From NCBI GenBank assembly GCA_023653785.1, contig JAMKCH010010208.1, positions 1-64,000 on the forward strand: DNA of 64,000 nucleotides. Direction: 5' to 3'. Source of the stretch: Ophioderma brevispina (Eukaryota; Echinodermata; Ophiuroidea; Amphilepidida; Ophiodermatidae). Under the pieces are notes generated by a model, which saw only the letters and a program-made list of their open reading frames with translations, was not told the origin of the DNA and searched no databases. The stretch's first letter is position 1, and each line of letters starts with the position of its first letter. Both the position numbers and the translations under genes were made by a program. Of the stretch, positions 11,223-22,618 are shown in pieces.

Positions 11223-11258
11223 TGTGTGTTCTTCTGTGGTCAAAATGTCAACCCTTAT
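11119..11258 (+). repeat. Dispersed repeat F, left part, with (TG)n tract
   Basis: TGTGTCATCTGCAAGAATTG then CAGAAGGCACATA match 31121-31152 and, inverted, 24260-24298. A (TG)n microsatellite fills 11167-11229. It continues as AAAATGTCAACCCTTA. The expected continuation (TTGCATGCCGTATGAG) appears only at 12250, so ~990 bases have been inserted in between. The TG-rich reading frames are not coding. Confidence 0.6.
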
Positions 11259-11721
11259 CCCTAACACTGCAGGCTGTATTTTGAGGAATTACCACATATC
11301 ACAATATACCACAGTTCGCACTTCCATAGACCACAAACTACCACAAAATTTGATTGTGGTACATATTATGGTATGTGCTTAGTAGATAAATCATAACTAT
11401 ACCAAATTAGAGTAACTCATCATATACCACAAAATACTACAGTAATAAACAACGACAAACTGTGCCATAGGCCACAATGTACGGGGCTGCTGAGAGAAAT
11501 TGCGGGCCCAGGGGAACCTTGGAGTTATACATGTAGGCTTACATGGCGTAGGGTGGGTGTGGGATACATGTACATGGATGTACCACATTTTATATGTCAA
11601 ATAAGATCACATGTACCACAAACTACCACAAAATATTGTAGATTCTGTAACTATCATACCAATATATACCACAATATTACATTGTGTGGTATTTTGTGGT
11701 GTAGAGCCTTGTTAGGATTAA

Positions 11722-12075
11722 AGGTGCAACAAGAGATTTCAAATTACGGGTGTCCATACAAAATGTGAAAATTATGATTTTTGCACTTGTATAAAGTTTT
11801 CTATCAAAAGTATCCCCATCTGAAAGGATTAAGCCGAGAACTGTTTCTTTGGTACCAAAATTGTGAAATTTCTAATTTCCTATTTGGGAGCAAATAGGAA
11901 ATTTAGCCTATGTTTTCTATTGAAATGTAAGCATATCAAAATCACCTTTAGTTTTCATTTTAAGTTAGTTCTGTAGCCAAATGAAAGGAAGGGAATCTAA
12001 GTTGAGTGTCTAATCTATATGAAATCACTACATATCACAGGAAATATGGATGACTTGAAATCTCTCGTTGCACCT
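11722..12075 (+). mobile_element. TTAA/TA-type MITE, family A, copy 1
   Basis: Left end AGGTGCAACAAGAGATTT and right end AAATCTCTCGTTGCACCT are inverted repeats. Flanks are TTAA on the left and TTTA/TTAT on the right. Interior landmarks shared by all copies: TTTTTGC..TT, AAAGGATTAAG, GAAATTTCTAATTTC, GCAAATA, AGCCTATGTTTT and CTAATCTATATGAAAT. About 350 bases, non-coding. In intron 1 of the SLC5 gene. Confidence 0.75.
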
Positions 12076-12249
12076 TTATTATAGTCACCGTCACAATTCC
12101 TTTTCTGAAATAGGCGTCTACATACGCGCGCGAGAGTTGCTGGGTGTAACTCGCATATGCCTTTCCTTTGCGAGTTTGCGCATTGTCATGGTTCTGTCTG
12201 GCGGGAATGCTGGCGTTGTCTCATCGCAGAGAAAAGGAATTATAACAGA

Positions 12250-12405
12250 TTATTGCATGCCGTATGAGTTCCGTAAGGGCTACAATGATGTAACTTGGTG
12301 ACATGTTGGTGACCTCATGTGACCTTTGTGACCTCGTGTGACCTTTGGCCCCATTCACAAACCGGGATGGCAGACGACACGGTCCGGGGACCACGATGTA
12401 TTTTT
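12250..12405 (+). repeat. Dispersed repeat F, right part
   Basis: Continues the repeat begun at 11119: TTGCATGCCGTATGAGTT, GATGTAACTTGGTG, GACCTCATGTGACCTTTG, GGCCCCATTCACAAAC, then GTCCGGGGACCACGATG. Complete copies are at 24001-24298 (inverted) and 31113-31400. Confidence 0.6.
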
Positions 12406-13770
12406 TTATGTAGTGTGTGTGAAAGAATTAAATGAGCATTCGATCAGAATAGATTCGATCCACCCTTGAAGGAATTTTAAATTTTATATTTTCTGTTAAA
12501 GAGACACTGGCACATTTGAAAAATAGTGCGCTCTCAAGATTTTTTGAAATTGATATTTTTGCATGGTTGTAAAGCTTTTGTATACATAGCCCTCACCTGA
12601 AATGATTAAGACCAAATCAGCTTCCTTATCATATGGGTAAACAGAACGATTTTATAATTAATGTCGCCAGCGACATTAATTCAGCAGACGACGGAAATGG
12701 CATTTAACACAAGAAAATGCACGTCGTATGCATGTTTCCCATGGCATGCACCCTGTTTGACAGGTCTGTGACTTATGTGTTTTTAATATCAATGAGATAC
12801 ACATTTGTTAATTAAAGTTATGGAAAACTTAAAATTAGCCTACAAATTACCTGGATGTCTTTAACCTCTTACTAACACCCCTATCTGTTTTTGAGTATGT
12901 TATTTTTATGTGTAAAATGTATCTCTATTCTTCCAATGGCCTAGACTATCCTTTGAGAGCAAGGGCAGGGCGATACAAACACTTGCTCATAACTGTTCAT
13001 TTGCTCATAAATGCTTAAATTCAAATTTGATTGTCATACCCTGCCATGCCATATGGCCAAGACATATAGCAAATCACCCAATTGATTACAGCAATGTGGA
13101 AACTACAAATCACAAACCAATTTTGGCATTTTGATGTGGTCAGTAATGGCTGTTCCCATGGCCCATATATGACCCTGGTGTATGACCTCATCTTCATCGG
13201 TTATTCGTACATTAAAATTCACTAGGCGTCCCCAGGTTTTGTGATCATGTCTTTTAAAGCACTACTTGTTTGAAAACCTTTTTCCCGATACCCAGCTGTG
13301 GGGCGTGTATCCGCAAACCAAGTTCGAACTTGATTGGCATACCCAAGTACTCCCACCGAGTTTCGTACCGTATGATTCCCTGGCCTCTAGGGAAAAACGT
13401 GTGGACAGGGACAGAGATAGACAGTCAAAACAGATATAGTGGCCGTTTTTTTTAAATTGAATTATGTCCTGGATACCCAAGAAAGCCTATACAGGAAGCT
13501 TATTTCCATCAATGGGGTCCATTACCGGGACGGAATTGGGACAGTGTAAGGGGTACTGATCCCTCACTCATTTGACACTGACGTGATGTGCATGACAGAT
13601 TGACTCTTGTCTCTGTACATCCCATGGGACCGATGGATTACGTCCCCTCCAAAGGGACGGGGTATTATATGGTCATATGCCCAGTCCTCCAACTAAGCCT
13701 CAGGAGATGTGAATTTCAATTTCAATCAATAGCTCTTGTACAGATTAATCTAGGAAGTTGTACCAATTTA
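12406..13770. other. No gene; fragments of two MITE families
   Basis: 12499-12670 resembles the TTAA-flanked element at 33481-34332 (GCACATTTGAAAAATAGTGC, TTGATATTTTTGCA). 13095-13215 is a degraded inverted fragment of hAT-like family C (CACAAACCAATTTTGGCATT, TTCCCATGGCCCATAT). Nothing else was recognised. Confidence 0.45.
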
Positions 13771-13771
13771 G

Positions 13772-13842
13772 TGGCGTACTCCGGGAATTGAACGGGGACC
13801 TCCTGCACCAAATGTGAATACCCTACCAGTGGGCCACTGGTA
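13772..13842 (-). repeat. tRNA-like sequence (SINE head or tRNA pseudogene)
   Basis: On the minus strand a CCACTGGTAGGG box A-like stretch lies ~30 bases before GTTCAATTC, a good Pol III box B. The acceptor ends do not pair, so this is not a functional tRNA. A tRNA-derived SINE head is likeliest. Confidence 0.4.
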
Positions 13843-14090
13843 TAATATTATACCCTTTTAGTAGATTTTACATGGTTAAAAGTAACCCCTAAACCCTATC
13901 CTACCAAAACCCACTACAGTATAACTTAATGAGCAAGTTAGGAAAATGCACTACTAACCAAAACCCACTAAACTAATGAAGCTAACCAAGGTTAGGAAAA
14001 TGCACTAAGTCCAAAAAAGAGTATGTGATGAAGTCATCGTACCAACACTCATATTGAGCACGAAAATCGCTGGCCGGGGCCACGACTCCA

Positions 14091-14160
14091 TCCGTGGCTT
14101 ACCATCCCTGCTCATGGGAATGGTTGGCGCTGGGGCCCAGGGTTCGAATCCCGCCACGGA
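14091..14160 (+). repeat. tRNA-like sequence with pairing acceptor ends
   Basis: The first seven bases TCCGTGG pair perfectly with the last seven CCACGGA, and box B GGTTCGAATCC sits where a T arm should be. The D-arm region is instead a longer hairpin (CCAT-CCC ... GGG-A-ATGG), and the T stem is only three pairs. Best read as a tRNA-derived SINE head; the next 60 bases are pyrimidine-rich. No anticodon is assigned. Confidence 0.35.
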
Positions 14161-14169
14161 AGTCCGTCT

Positions 14170-15080
14170 TCTTTAGCTTCTAGCCCTTTACCCCTCCCTC
14201 CTTCTGGAGATCGGAGATGGGAAACCAAACCAACCAGCTGTTCGGGATTTATAGTGGATTATTCTACTCCCAATAGTTTGCGGAATAGCAAAATATTTCA
14301 AATGTAACATACCTCCTAAATCAGAATCAAAATTTTTTTTATAGAGAGATTTTGGCCCTTTACATGTTGTTAAAAAACATATGCTAGTCTAAATCAGGGA
14401 TTTCTTGGCCACTACTGCCTGGAAACAGGGTGGTAGTTTAGGTCCAAAGCTTAGGCTTTTCTGCCTCCTACTTGACCTATTAAAAAAAGTTGCATAATTT
14501 TTATTAGGCATAACCATTGGCAGAAGCATCTAAATGTGGCCAAAACCTTTGCATACGGTCATTTTCACACTCAGTGGTTGTAATTTTGTACCCTGGGCGT
14601 TCAAAATTTAGAAGTACTTTTTATTGTTTATTTTCACTAAAAAAAAGTACTCACAAGTGATCAAATTTTGAAATTTATTACTGTTTGAGTTAATCTATTT
14701 GCAAAATATGTGTAATTTTTGGAAAATATTTGGGCATATTAGGTAATTTGAGCAAAAATCAATTTTTGTGAAATCATTGTTTCAAAATGTTGTAAACATA
14801 ACTTTCAGCAAAAGAGATGTATTATAATTCAAAAGTATAGTAGTTCAAAATTTTTACACAGCGTTTTGATAGTCCTTGGAGGATTCATACAATAATATTG
14901 GAGGGAAGAGCAAATTTTGACGGAAATTCTCTATCAATCACATTTTAATTTTTTTAATATGTTTTCATGAGCCAATCCCCATCAAGCTCACTATAATCTC
15001 TTCAATGTGGTTACTTCCTGACCACACATTGCAGAAAAATCTGTACATTCTTAACAAAGTTGAATTTTACTTACACTTGC
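14170..15080. other. Intron 1 sequence, nothing recognised
   Basis: AT-rich intron without assignable repeats or coding similarity. Confidence 0.4.
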
Positions 15081-15081
15081 A

Positions 15082-15490
15082 GTCGTTTCGGGAAAGTGAC
15101 ATACATGTTAACATGTTTCGGACGGAAGTGGACAAGAAGATGGTACCATGGCTTTTGTTGATTGATAATAATTGAGAAACTGACTCTAATTGTGCATTGC
15201 AACAACAAACATAGTCATTCATTCTAATATAAGGAAATAAAAATAGACTCTACAAGGGTCACAACAAACAAAATTCTAAGGTGAAATAGTACTGTATACT
15301 TATCGGAGTATCTATGTTGCAGGGAAACTAACATTGTTTTGTAAAAAAATTACATCCACGTGAGGACTCCTTGTGCAAAGTTCTTTCAAATGTACTTACC
15401 GCCAACAAATTACACTTTTAAGAAAGATTTTTCATGCATAAAAATTCTTAGAACTTTGCCATACACAGTTGTTTCGGAGGAGGGGTGACA
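15082..15490. repeat. Isolated copies of motif 3 (TTTCGGxxxAGTGACA)
   Basis: GTCGTTTCGGGAAAGTGACA at 15082, GTTTCGGACGGAAGTGGACA at 15115 and GTTGTTTCGGAGGAGGGGTG at 15469 are variants of the motif iterated at 19598-20536. They may belong to one long element split by the G tract and unique DNA, but the link is only the motif. Confidence 0.35.
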
Positions 15491-17040
15491 AAGAAAATAG
15501 ATGTTTTGTAACAAAGTTTCTGACCTGTGTTGCTAAGAACACGAAGCTGGCTATAATTTTGCCATTAAACAGTTATTTCATTCTAGTTTACAAGAGGAAG
15601 AATTCTTAGGTTGACCCAAAGAAGAGCATGAAGGGACACTGGTTGTACACAGAGGTTGCAGGCCAACAGTGTACTGACATGCTGTAATAAATAAGAAAAA
15701 TCATTTGGTGTGCTCACTTCTTGAACATTGTTTAACTAAAAAAACATAACTGGCATAAAAACATCAAACTTTGTGTGGACGCAATTTACATGGCCATGAT
15801 TTGTGAAAAAAATAATCCCAAGCAAAAATTACTCTTTAATTTGTAAATTAAAAAAAAATATCATTTGGACAGGGCAACATTTGTAACACCAATGAGGAAA
15901 AGGTTTATTTTCTATCCGCAGAGAAACATTAGAACTTAGGAATTTGTCATATTTTGTTTTTTACAGTGTCTTTTTCATTTTTTCAAGCTCATTTTCATTA
16001 ATGTTTTCAATTCTTGATTTCACCAGTTTCTGTTGGAGTTTTCATTTAAATTCATAGCCATGATTACCATTTTCATAGCCAAGTGTTGTTTCTTAAAAGA
16101 TGTGTTGTGTTGCTATGTGTTAACAAAATAAAATAAAAAAGATGCTGCAGGGTCATTCCATTGCCAAAACCGGCGAGTTCAACCATCTGATTTTGCTTTT
16201 AATTTGCCCATGCATCTAGCTTTCTGCTTTCCAAGGTCACAACAAGATCACCAAAAAAAATCCATGTTCTATCTTATAGCAGCCTGTCAAAGTTATGACT
16301 GAGCAATTCAGTTCATTTGGGTTGACATCAAAACAAATTTAATGCATTCTATTGAGACCCCTGCTGAAAAATTCTTACATTCCAGTGCATTACCTGCTTC
16401 ATTTTGTTGATTAGTGGCCACTCCCATTGATCAAGGGATTATGTTATATACCTGTAACTAAAGATTCAATGCGTGATCCCCCTTTAATTTTTCTAGGGAT
16501 AACTAGCATTAAAATTTCAGCTGAAGAGTTTTAAATTAAATGCTCTACGTGATTGTATGACTGGAGGGAGAAAAAGATGCCCTCCAAAGGTGGAAACATT
16601 AAAGTTACCACTAAAATAAGTAAACACCTCCCAAACTTCTTTTTATTTTTGAGATGTTTATTGCGTTAGATTTCTATTCTTGGCATCTAAATAAAGTACA
16701 CTTAAGTATTTGAAAATTTGATTGTTTCAAATTGCATTTTTTCCTCCATCTATATTTTTAAAACGGGTTAGGTCAGTACTACATGACATGTATTAAAAAG
16801 ATCATGCCATCAGCATAATATACATATTATCTTTTGATCTTTATATTGCATAGTGATACTAACCAGATCTATCCTGTAATTGGTTGAAAAAAAAGGAAGT
16901 TTTGACTATTTTTAGTCCTAAGATCATATAGATTACTATAGGGATAATGTACAAACATTGTACTGTTTGTAAATAAATATTATTGGACAACATCATTGGA
17001 TCTTTTACATTCTCCTGCGGCTCCCTACAGTCTTCCTTTT
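15491..17040. other. Intron 1 sequence, nothing recognised
   Basis: AT-rich sequence leading into the G tract. No genes or repeats could be assigned. Confidence 0.4.
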
Positions 17041-17045
17041 TTGGT

Positions 17046-17916
17046 ACTTGGAGTCTGGGTTGGTGGGTGCCGGGGTGATGGGGGGATGGGGGGGCCGGGG
17101 CTGGTGGGGGTAGGTCTCCACCTGGGGGTGATGGCGGCGCGGGGACGGGGGGTGTCCAGGGGGGGGGGGGGGGCTTTGTGAGTGGAAGGGGGGGTGGGGG
17201 GTGGGTCGTTGATGGGGTGAGGGCGGCGGGGGCCGGGTGGGGCGGGCGTTGGTGTGTGGTGCGGTGGGTGATGGGCGGGGGGGCGTGGGGGGTGGGGTGT
17301 GGGGCGGGGGGGGAGAGGGGGGTGCCGGGGTCGTACGGGGGGTGGGGGGGGGTGGGGGGGGGGGGGGGTGGATGATGTGTGGGGTTGTGGGGGGGGGGCG
17401 GTCTTAGGGCAAAGGGTGGGCGGGGGTGGCGGGAGGGTGGGGGGTGGGGGGGGGGGTGGCGGGGTGGGGCGGGTGGCGATCTTCGGGCGGGGGGCGGGCG
17501 GGTGGAGTAGTCGGTGGGGGGCGGAGATCTTTGGGAGAAAGTGGGGGGGGGGGGGTGGTGGGTGGGGGACCCGAGGGGGGGGGGGGGCGGGGGGGTGGCG
17601 GGGGGGGTGGGGGGGGGGGGTGCGGGGGGTGGGGGTGGGGCGGGTGGGTTGGGGCGGGGCTGCCGCTGGGGGGGTGGGGGGGGTGGTGGGACTTGGGGGG
17701 GGGGGGGGCGGGGGGCGGGGGGGGGTGGGCAGGATGGGGGGGGGTAGGAAAGAAGGGGGGGGGTTGTGTGGGGGGGGGCCCGGGGGGGGGGGCCGCGGGG
17801 GGGTGGGGGGGGGGGGCGGGGGGGGGGGGGGGATGGGGGTGGGTTGGGGGTGGGGGGTGGGGAGTGCGGGCGAGGCGGTTGGGGGGGGTGGGAGTGGGGG
17901 GGGGGGGAGGGGGGGT

Positions 17917-17948
<32 letters not shown>

Positions 17949-18179
17949 GGGGGGGGGGGTTATATTTGGGGGGGGGGGGGTGGGCGGGGGGCCCGGGGGG
18001 GGTGGGGGGGGTGGGGTCGGGGGGGGGGGGTAGGGTGGGGGGGGGGGGGGGTTGGGGGTGTGGGGGGAAGGGGGGGTGGTGGGTGGGAGCGGGGGGGGGG
18101 GGGAGTGGGGGGGAGTGGGGGGGGGGGGGGTATTTTTTTAGGGGGGGTGGGGGGGGGGGGGGGAGGGGGGGGGGGGAGC
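17046..18179 (+). repeat. 1.1 kb G-rich low-complexity tract
   Basis: Almost entirely G with scattered T, C and A. Runs of 8-20 G are broken by GGTGGG, GGCGGG and AGGGG. The boundary with normal AT-rich DNA on the right (18180) is abrupt. Glycine-rich readings on + and proline-rich readings on - are open only because the base composition contains few stops. It would form many G-quadruplexes if real. The irregular, non-periodic pattern also fits unreliable base-calling or polymerase slippage through a simple GT-rich repeat. Confidence 0.8.
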
Positions 18180-18189
18180 AAAAATACAA

Positions 18190-19590
18190 TACCTTTAGAA
18201 TTTATAATTACAATGTAAAAGTTTATATACATTGTATGTAGTGTAAAGTATACTTCATCTAATGAAAAAATCAAGGTAGTCTCTTTCAAGAGCAGCCAGC
18301 TGCATTGGGCGTTGTGACATAGAGTTCAGGTTATTTGTTATAGTGACTTCTTTTTATCAGGCCACATTAATTAAGGGAACCTAACTTTAAGGTGGGACTA
18401 AAAATTTAGATTTCTTGCCTGTATGATGAGCAAAAACATGCAATTAATAATTTAGAGCATTTGAAGACCCTTCAGCAGCATGATCAACTAGCTGTGGGGC
18501 CCAAGAAATGAAATACATAGGATTACATGTGAGGGGTATTCTACAAATCCAAAAATTGTTGGTGCTCAATTTGCACTAGCTGGTCAACAGAACTGTGCAG
18601 TACAAAGTTCATTTCTGATGACTTGAGAGCAATGCACTAAAAAATGTAAAAGTTTTCATTTTGTGGGCAACTGGAAAAGTAATATTAACACCATTTAATA
18701 TTGAAGAACGCAACAAAAACAAAAATTACAACAGTACTTTAAGATCATCCCATACATACTTTTACGCTACAATTAAAACTCATGCAAGAAAACGGTCTTG
18801 GTTACATGCATGCAATGCACCGTCCGTGTGAAGTTGGTTGGGTAATTTTTAGTAACTTTTTCACATGGGTCACCATTTTTTGTTGGCCTGTATCATACAT
18901 TAGGCACAGCATTAATTTCATAAAAGGTAGAATCTCAATAGTCAAAATTGGAGTCAATATCAAAAGTAAGGGTCAAAAACATTTTTATTAAAGCAACAGA
19001 ATATCACAAACGTAAGGTCTAGGGGTATTTACATTTCTATAATGGGTGTCAGTGAAATTACTGCACAGGCGTATCATTGAGTATTTTTAAGATCCTTTAC
19101 AGCAGCAGTGGCCCTTGCCAGTGTTGCCCGTGAAAAGGAAGGAAATTTAAATTATGTCACAGTACAAGGGAATTTATATGAAAAATGTCAAAAGTTATTC
19201 CTGTTTCTCAGTTTACACCATGGGTAAATAGCCCTGTGCGGATTTAGTTGCTAAGATTACCCTTCTGTTAAAATGATACTTTAGTTTCATTGCAAATGCA
19301 ATGACCTGAATTTTGATCAGAGTTGGTGAAACTGATGAACCCCCCATTCTATGAGAACGAATGGAATATATGGATTCTGTTGATTCTCAGTTAGAATTGA
19401 TCCCCACAGTCATGGCAAAACTCAAGTTGTATGGTGAACTCTTGTTGTTTTGGCATGGAATGGGACCCTGCAGAGTAGGCCTAATTTGTTATACAAAAGG
19501 ATTTTTGTGTTATTTAAAAACTTGTTACTTTGAATAATTAATGGCAGCACAAGCTAAGGCCTTGCAATAATGTTGATCTACGCATGTAAC
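18190..19590. other. Intron 1 sequence, nothing recognised
   Basis: AT-rich, no gene or assignable repeat seen. Confidence 0.4.
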
Positions 19591-19597
19591 AAAAAAA

Positions 19598-20536
19598 TGT
19601 CACTCCAAAACAACAATGATTAGATGGGTTAATTTCTCTAAAACATGCACAACATGTTGTTTGGTCAGTATACCTATTTTATTATCTTAAGAGATTTAAG
19701 AAAATCATAATTTAGTTAAACAACAAACAATTCAGGCACATACTGTCCCAAAGACATGTTTGTTCTGGCATGTCTATTCAAATGGCACAAAATAAAGTAA
19801 CAAATAACATAAACACTGTATTAGTCAAATTTATCCTATCTGTATGTTATAAATCATCATTATCATTTGAATATGTTTCTTCCCAATGTAAAAAATTACC
19901 AGTCAAACACAGTAAGGCCTCACAGTTCAAAATTAGCAATTTTACATTGTTAACAAATTATGTCACTCCGACACAACAATTTCAGTCTCGGGAAATTTAA
20001 ATTTGACTTGTGCAGCACCTTGGGAGTGTCATCCTATCATTATGAGCATCACTACTAATCACTACAACAGAGATCAGCAGCAAGAATATGTCTATTAAGC
20101 ATAAAGCTGAGATGTTTACTAACTGTTTCGAAGTGACAAATGTTTTCTGGAGTGACAGGTCTAACGGAAGGTATACAGTGGTATTATAATTTGAATATGG
20201 TTTGTTGTATTTTTTACAACTATTAATTTTCAAGTAAATGTTGTAAGGCATGTCACATTTAAAGAAGTCAAAACATGGCCATGTATCTCTTTAAAAATAA
20301 ACACTAGCATTCATGTTGCGGAAGTGACGAAAATGTTAACGTAAAAGTTAACATTTAATTTGAATTGCGCACAAAATCTTAAAGAAGCAGGATCAAAATT
20401 CTTTTGGCAACTAATGGCAAGTCATACTGGTAGTTGTTGCAATACACCAAAACAGAGAAAATTCTTATTAAATACCTAGTAACAGTTTGTTATAAATAGG
20501 CAGCATTTGTAAGCGGAAAATGTCACCTCCGCAACG
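19598..20536. repeat. Iterated-motif segment 3 (TGTCACTCCGAAACAAC repeats)
   Basis: The motif TGTCACTCCGAAACAAC, in variants and both orientations, is at 19599 (TGTCACTCCAAAACAAC), 19961 (TGTCACTCCGACACAAC), 20124 (GTTTCGAAGTGACA), 20147 (CTGGAGTGACAG), 20315 (GTTGCGGAAGTGACG) and 20521 (TGTCACCTCCGCAAC). Spacing is ~362, 163, 23, 168 and 206 bases. Intervening DNA is AT-rich and non-coding. The layout copies that of 2415-3900 and 4949-5983 with a different motif. Confidence 0.55.
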
Positions 20537-20940
20537 CTGAATTGCAACGACCTGTCTCCGGAAATGATAAGCAAGAAATGTGGAAACCAAAATAGCATTA
20601 TAGGTTGGACACTTGTCTAAATAATAATAAAACAAAAACTGGGAATTCATGGCAAGGGGTTAAAGTACTGGCTTTGAGAAAAAATAGATGTAATTTGGGT
20701 ACACCCAAAGTGCCAATTTTGACCACATAAATGGCCACCAAATCAAAAGAAAAAAGAAGGAGGTTTGTTTTAAGGCTAGCTGAGCAAGCCCCTATATAGG
20801 ATAGTTACACACAAAATATCTTTGAATTCCTATATTGAATAAGTGAGATACACATCATGAAGTGTCACACTGAAGTTACACCACTGATGTGAAAATGGCC
20901 ATATGTAATCTACTTTAGAACAAAGTTTGGTAATTTTTAA

Positions 20941-21278
20941 AGGTGCAAGGAGAGATTTCCAATATCAGTTGTCTCTAAAAAATCAAAGTACTGATTTTTG
21001 CCCTATTTAAAGATTTCCATCTAAAACAACACCATAAGCGGAGAAATGTTTCTTTGGTACAACATTGTGAATTTCTAATTTTCATCGTATAGGGCAATAT
21101 GAAATTCAACCTATGTTTCTATTGAAAATTTAAGCAAATCCAAATCAACCTTTTTTCCTCTGGTTTTAAGACTTTCTGTAGCCAATAGAAGGTAAGAAAT
21201 CTATTGAGTGGTCTAATCTTAGGAAATTACTATTATGACACAATATTTGGGGTGCTTCAAAATCTCTCGTGCATCCTT
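20941..21278 (+). mobile_element. TTAA/TA-type MITE, family A, copy 2
   Basis: TTAA, then AGGTGCAAGGAGAGATTTCC at the left. The right end has AATCTCTCGTGCATCCTT followed by TTAA (21279-21282). The interior matches 11722-12075. It sits ~150 bases upstream of exon 2. Confidence 0.75.
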
Positions 21279-21424
21279 TTAATTTCAACAGACAGAAAAC
21301 TATAAAATGTTGTAGCGTAGTTTGACAACTAAGGTTCATCTGTACAGACATGTCGTTTTGCTTTGTTAGAACCTTCTGTGATCCTTTGTACAGTTTTTTT
21401 TACTCTTGCATCTTTTTCTTTCAG

Positions 21425-21640
21425 ATTTCTTATGCCGAACGAGCATGTCCAGTCTACCTACACAGTGTCATTACTCGCGCCTACTTATCAGCAATCAGTA
21501 TTCTAGCTCTTCCAGCTGAGGTCTACTTACACGGAATCAATTATTGGCTCTATGTATTCGGTGCCTTTCTAACATTCCCAATAGCTGCTTACGTTTACAT
21601 GCCTGTTTATTATGACCTCGGACTGACAAGTGCCTATGAG
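21425..21640 (+). CDS. SLC5-family transporter, exon 2 (contains frameshifts)
   Basis: Second coding exon, after a TTTCTTTCAG acceptor (ends 21424) and before a GTATGT donor (21641). It codes for TM2-TM3 of the SLC5 fold. The start reads FLMPN, where the family has an FLM-G-R-like sequence. The 3' part reads cleanly: SAISILALPAEVYLHGINYW, a membrane stretch, then MPVYYDLGLTSAYE, the family hallmark before the next exon. In between, the conserved SMSSLPT and SLLA pieces lie in different frames. The exon is 216 bases. Entering in phase 2 and leaving in phase 0, that length cannot keep one frame, so at least one indel is present. With clean exons on both sides, this looks more like assembly error or a recent mutation than a decayed gene. 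Intron 1 is 10.5 kb. Confidence 0.85.
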
Positions 21641-21800
21641 GTATGTGTAGAATTAACAATGATTACAAATGCACATTATAAGACAAAAATAAAATAAAAA
21701 CTGCCCATTAGTGACACAGAAATCAAAATTTTCCCCACTGACGAGTTTAAAAAAATCAGACCTAACTAGGCTAACTCTAGAACAAAAGTATATACTTTTA

Positions 21801-22126
21801 GGCGACGAAAAAAGAAAACCCTGTTTTACGGGCGAGCGGACCTTTCAAGTAGGGTCGATCGGTCGGGCGAATTTTTTCTTTTCTTTTTTTTTCCTTTTCT
21901 GGAGCTCAAAATTGGCCTAAAATAGCCCCAAAATCTGAAAATTCAAGAGAAAAAATGAAAAATTTTTACAAATTTTCTTAAAAATATTTGCCAAAATTGA
22001 TAAATTTGGGCTAAAAACAGGCTGATTTTACATGATTTTTGGAAAAAATAAAAAAAAAATTCTGCAAAGCTGAAAAATCAGGGTCGGTCGGGCCCGTAAA
22101 ACAGGGTTTTTGTTATTTTCGTCGCC
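21801..22126. mobile_element. PIF/Harbinger-like MITE with TTA duplication
   Basis: Starts GGCGACGAAAAAAGAAAACC and ends with its inverse (TTGTTATTTTCGTCGCC), with TTA directly on both sides (21798-21800, 22127-22129). The arms continue inward (CCTGTTTTACGGG / CCCGTAAAACAGGG, and GGTCGGTCGGGC on the right). A 3-bp TWA duplication and G-rich ends are standard for PIF/Harbinger MITEs. Located 160 bases into intron 2. Confidence 0.75.
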
Positions 22127-22618
22127 TTAGGGGCATTTTGTGATCCACTGCCTCGCCTCCCTTGCTTAAAACAGTTACATCATCTGAACCGTTAGCCTTA
22201 TGTGTGCCTAAATTTACATGCAAATTTTATCTACTCTGGAAGAAATTTGTAATTTCTATCTATAAACAGACACAAATTACAACACAGTGGCCAATGGGGC
22301 ACTGAGATACAAGCATTTGCTCATAACATGAAATGCAACGTCAGAATTAACTGAAATTTCAGAAATAATCTTTTCTCGTGCATATGACCATAAATAAAAA
22401 TGATGTGCTGGGATCATGAAACAGACCTTTAAAACTGGAAATAATAAAAATGTGGAGGTGAAAAAAATACACCCCCCTCCCAATTTCACTTTGCTTGCCA
22501 TTTCTCCCTGCCCTTCAGAAAAAGAAGCCTGGGCTGGTGCTGCTAACCATACCCACCCCTTCCCCTGAAACTCTGAATATACATGTACTGCCAACAGGGG
22601 AGCAAGGACAATCCTTAA

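Noticed and set aside
11050..11382. 110-aa ORF with Cys/Val repeats
   Set aside because: Reading through the (TG)n microsatellite.
17299..18241. Long glycine-rich (+) and proline-rich (-) ORFs up to 271 aa
   Set aside because: They lie wholly in the G tract and are open in several frames because almost no stop codons can occur. No domain or complexity.
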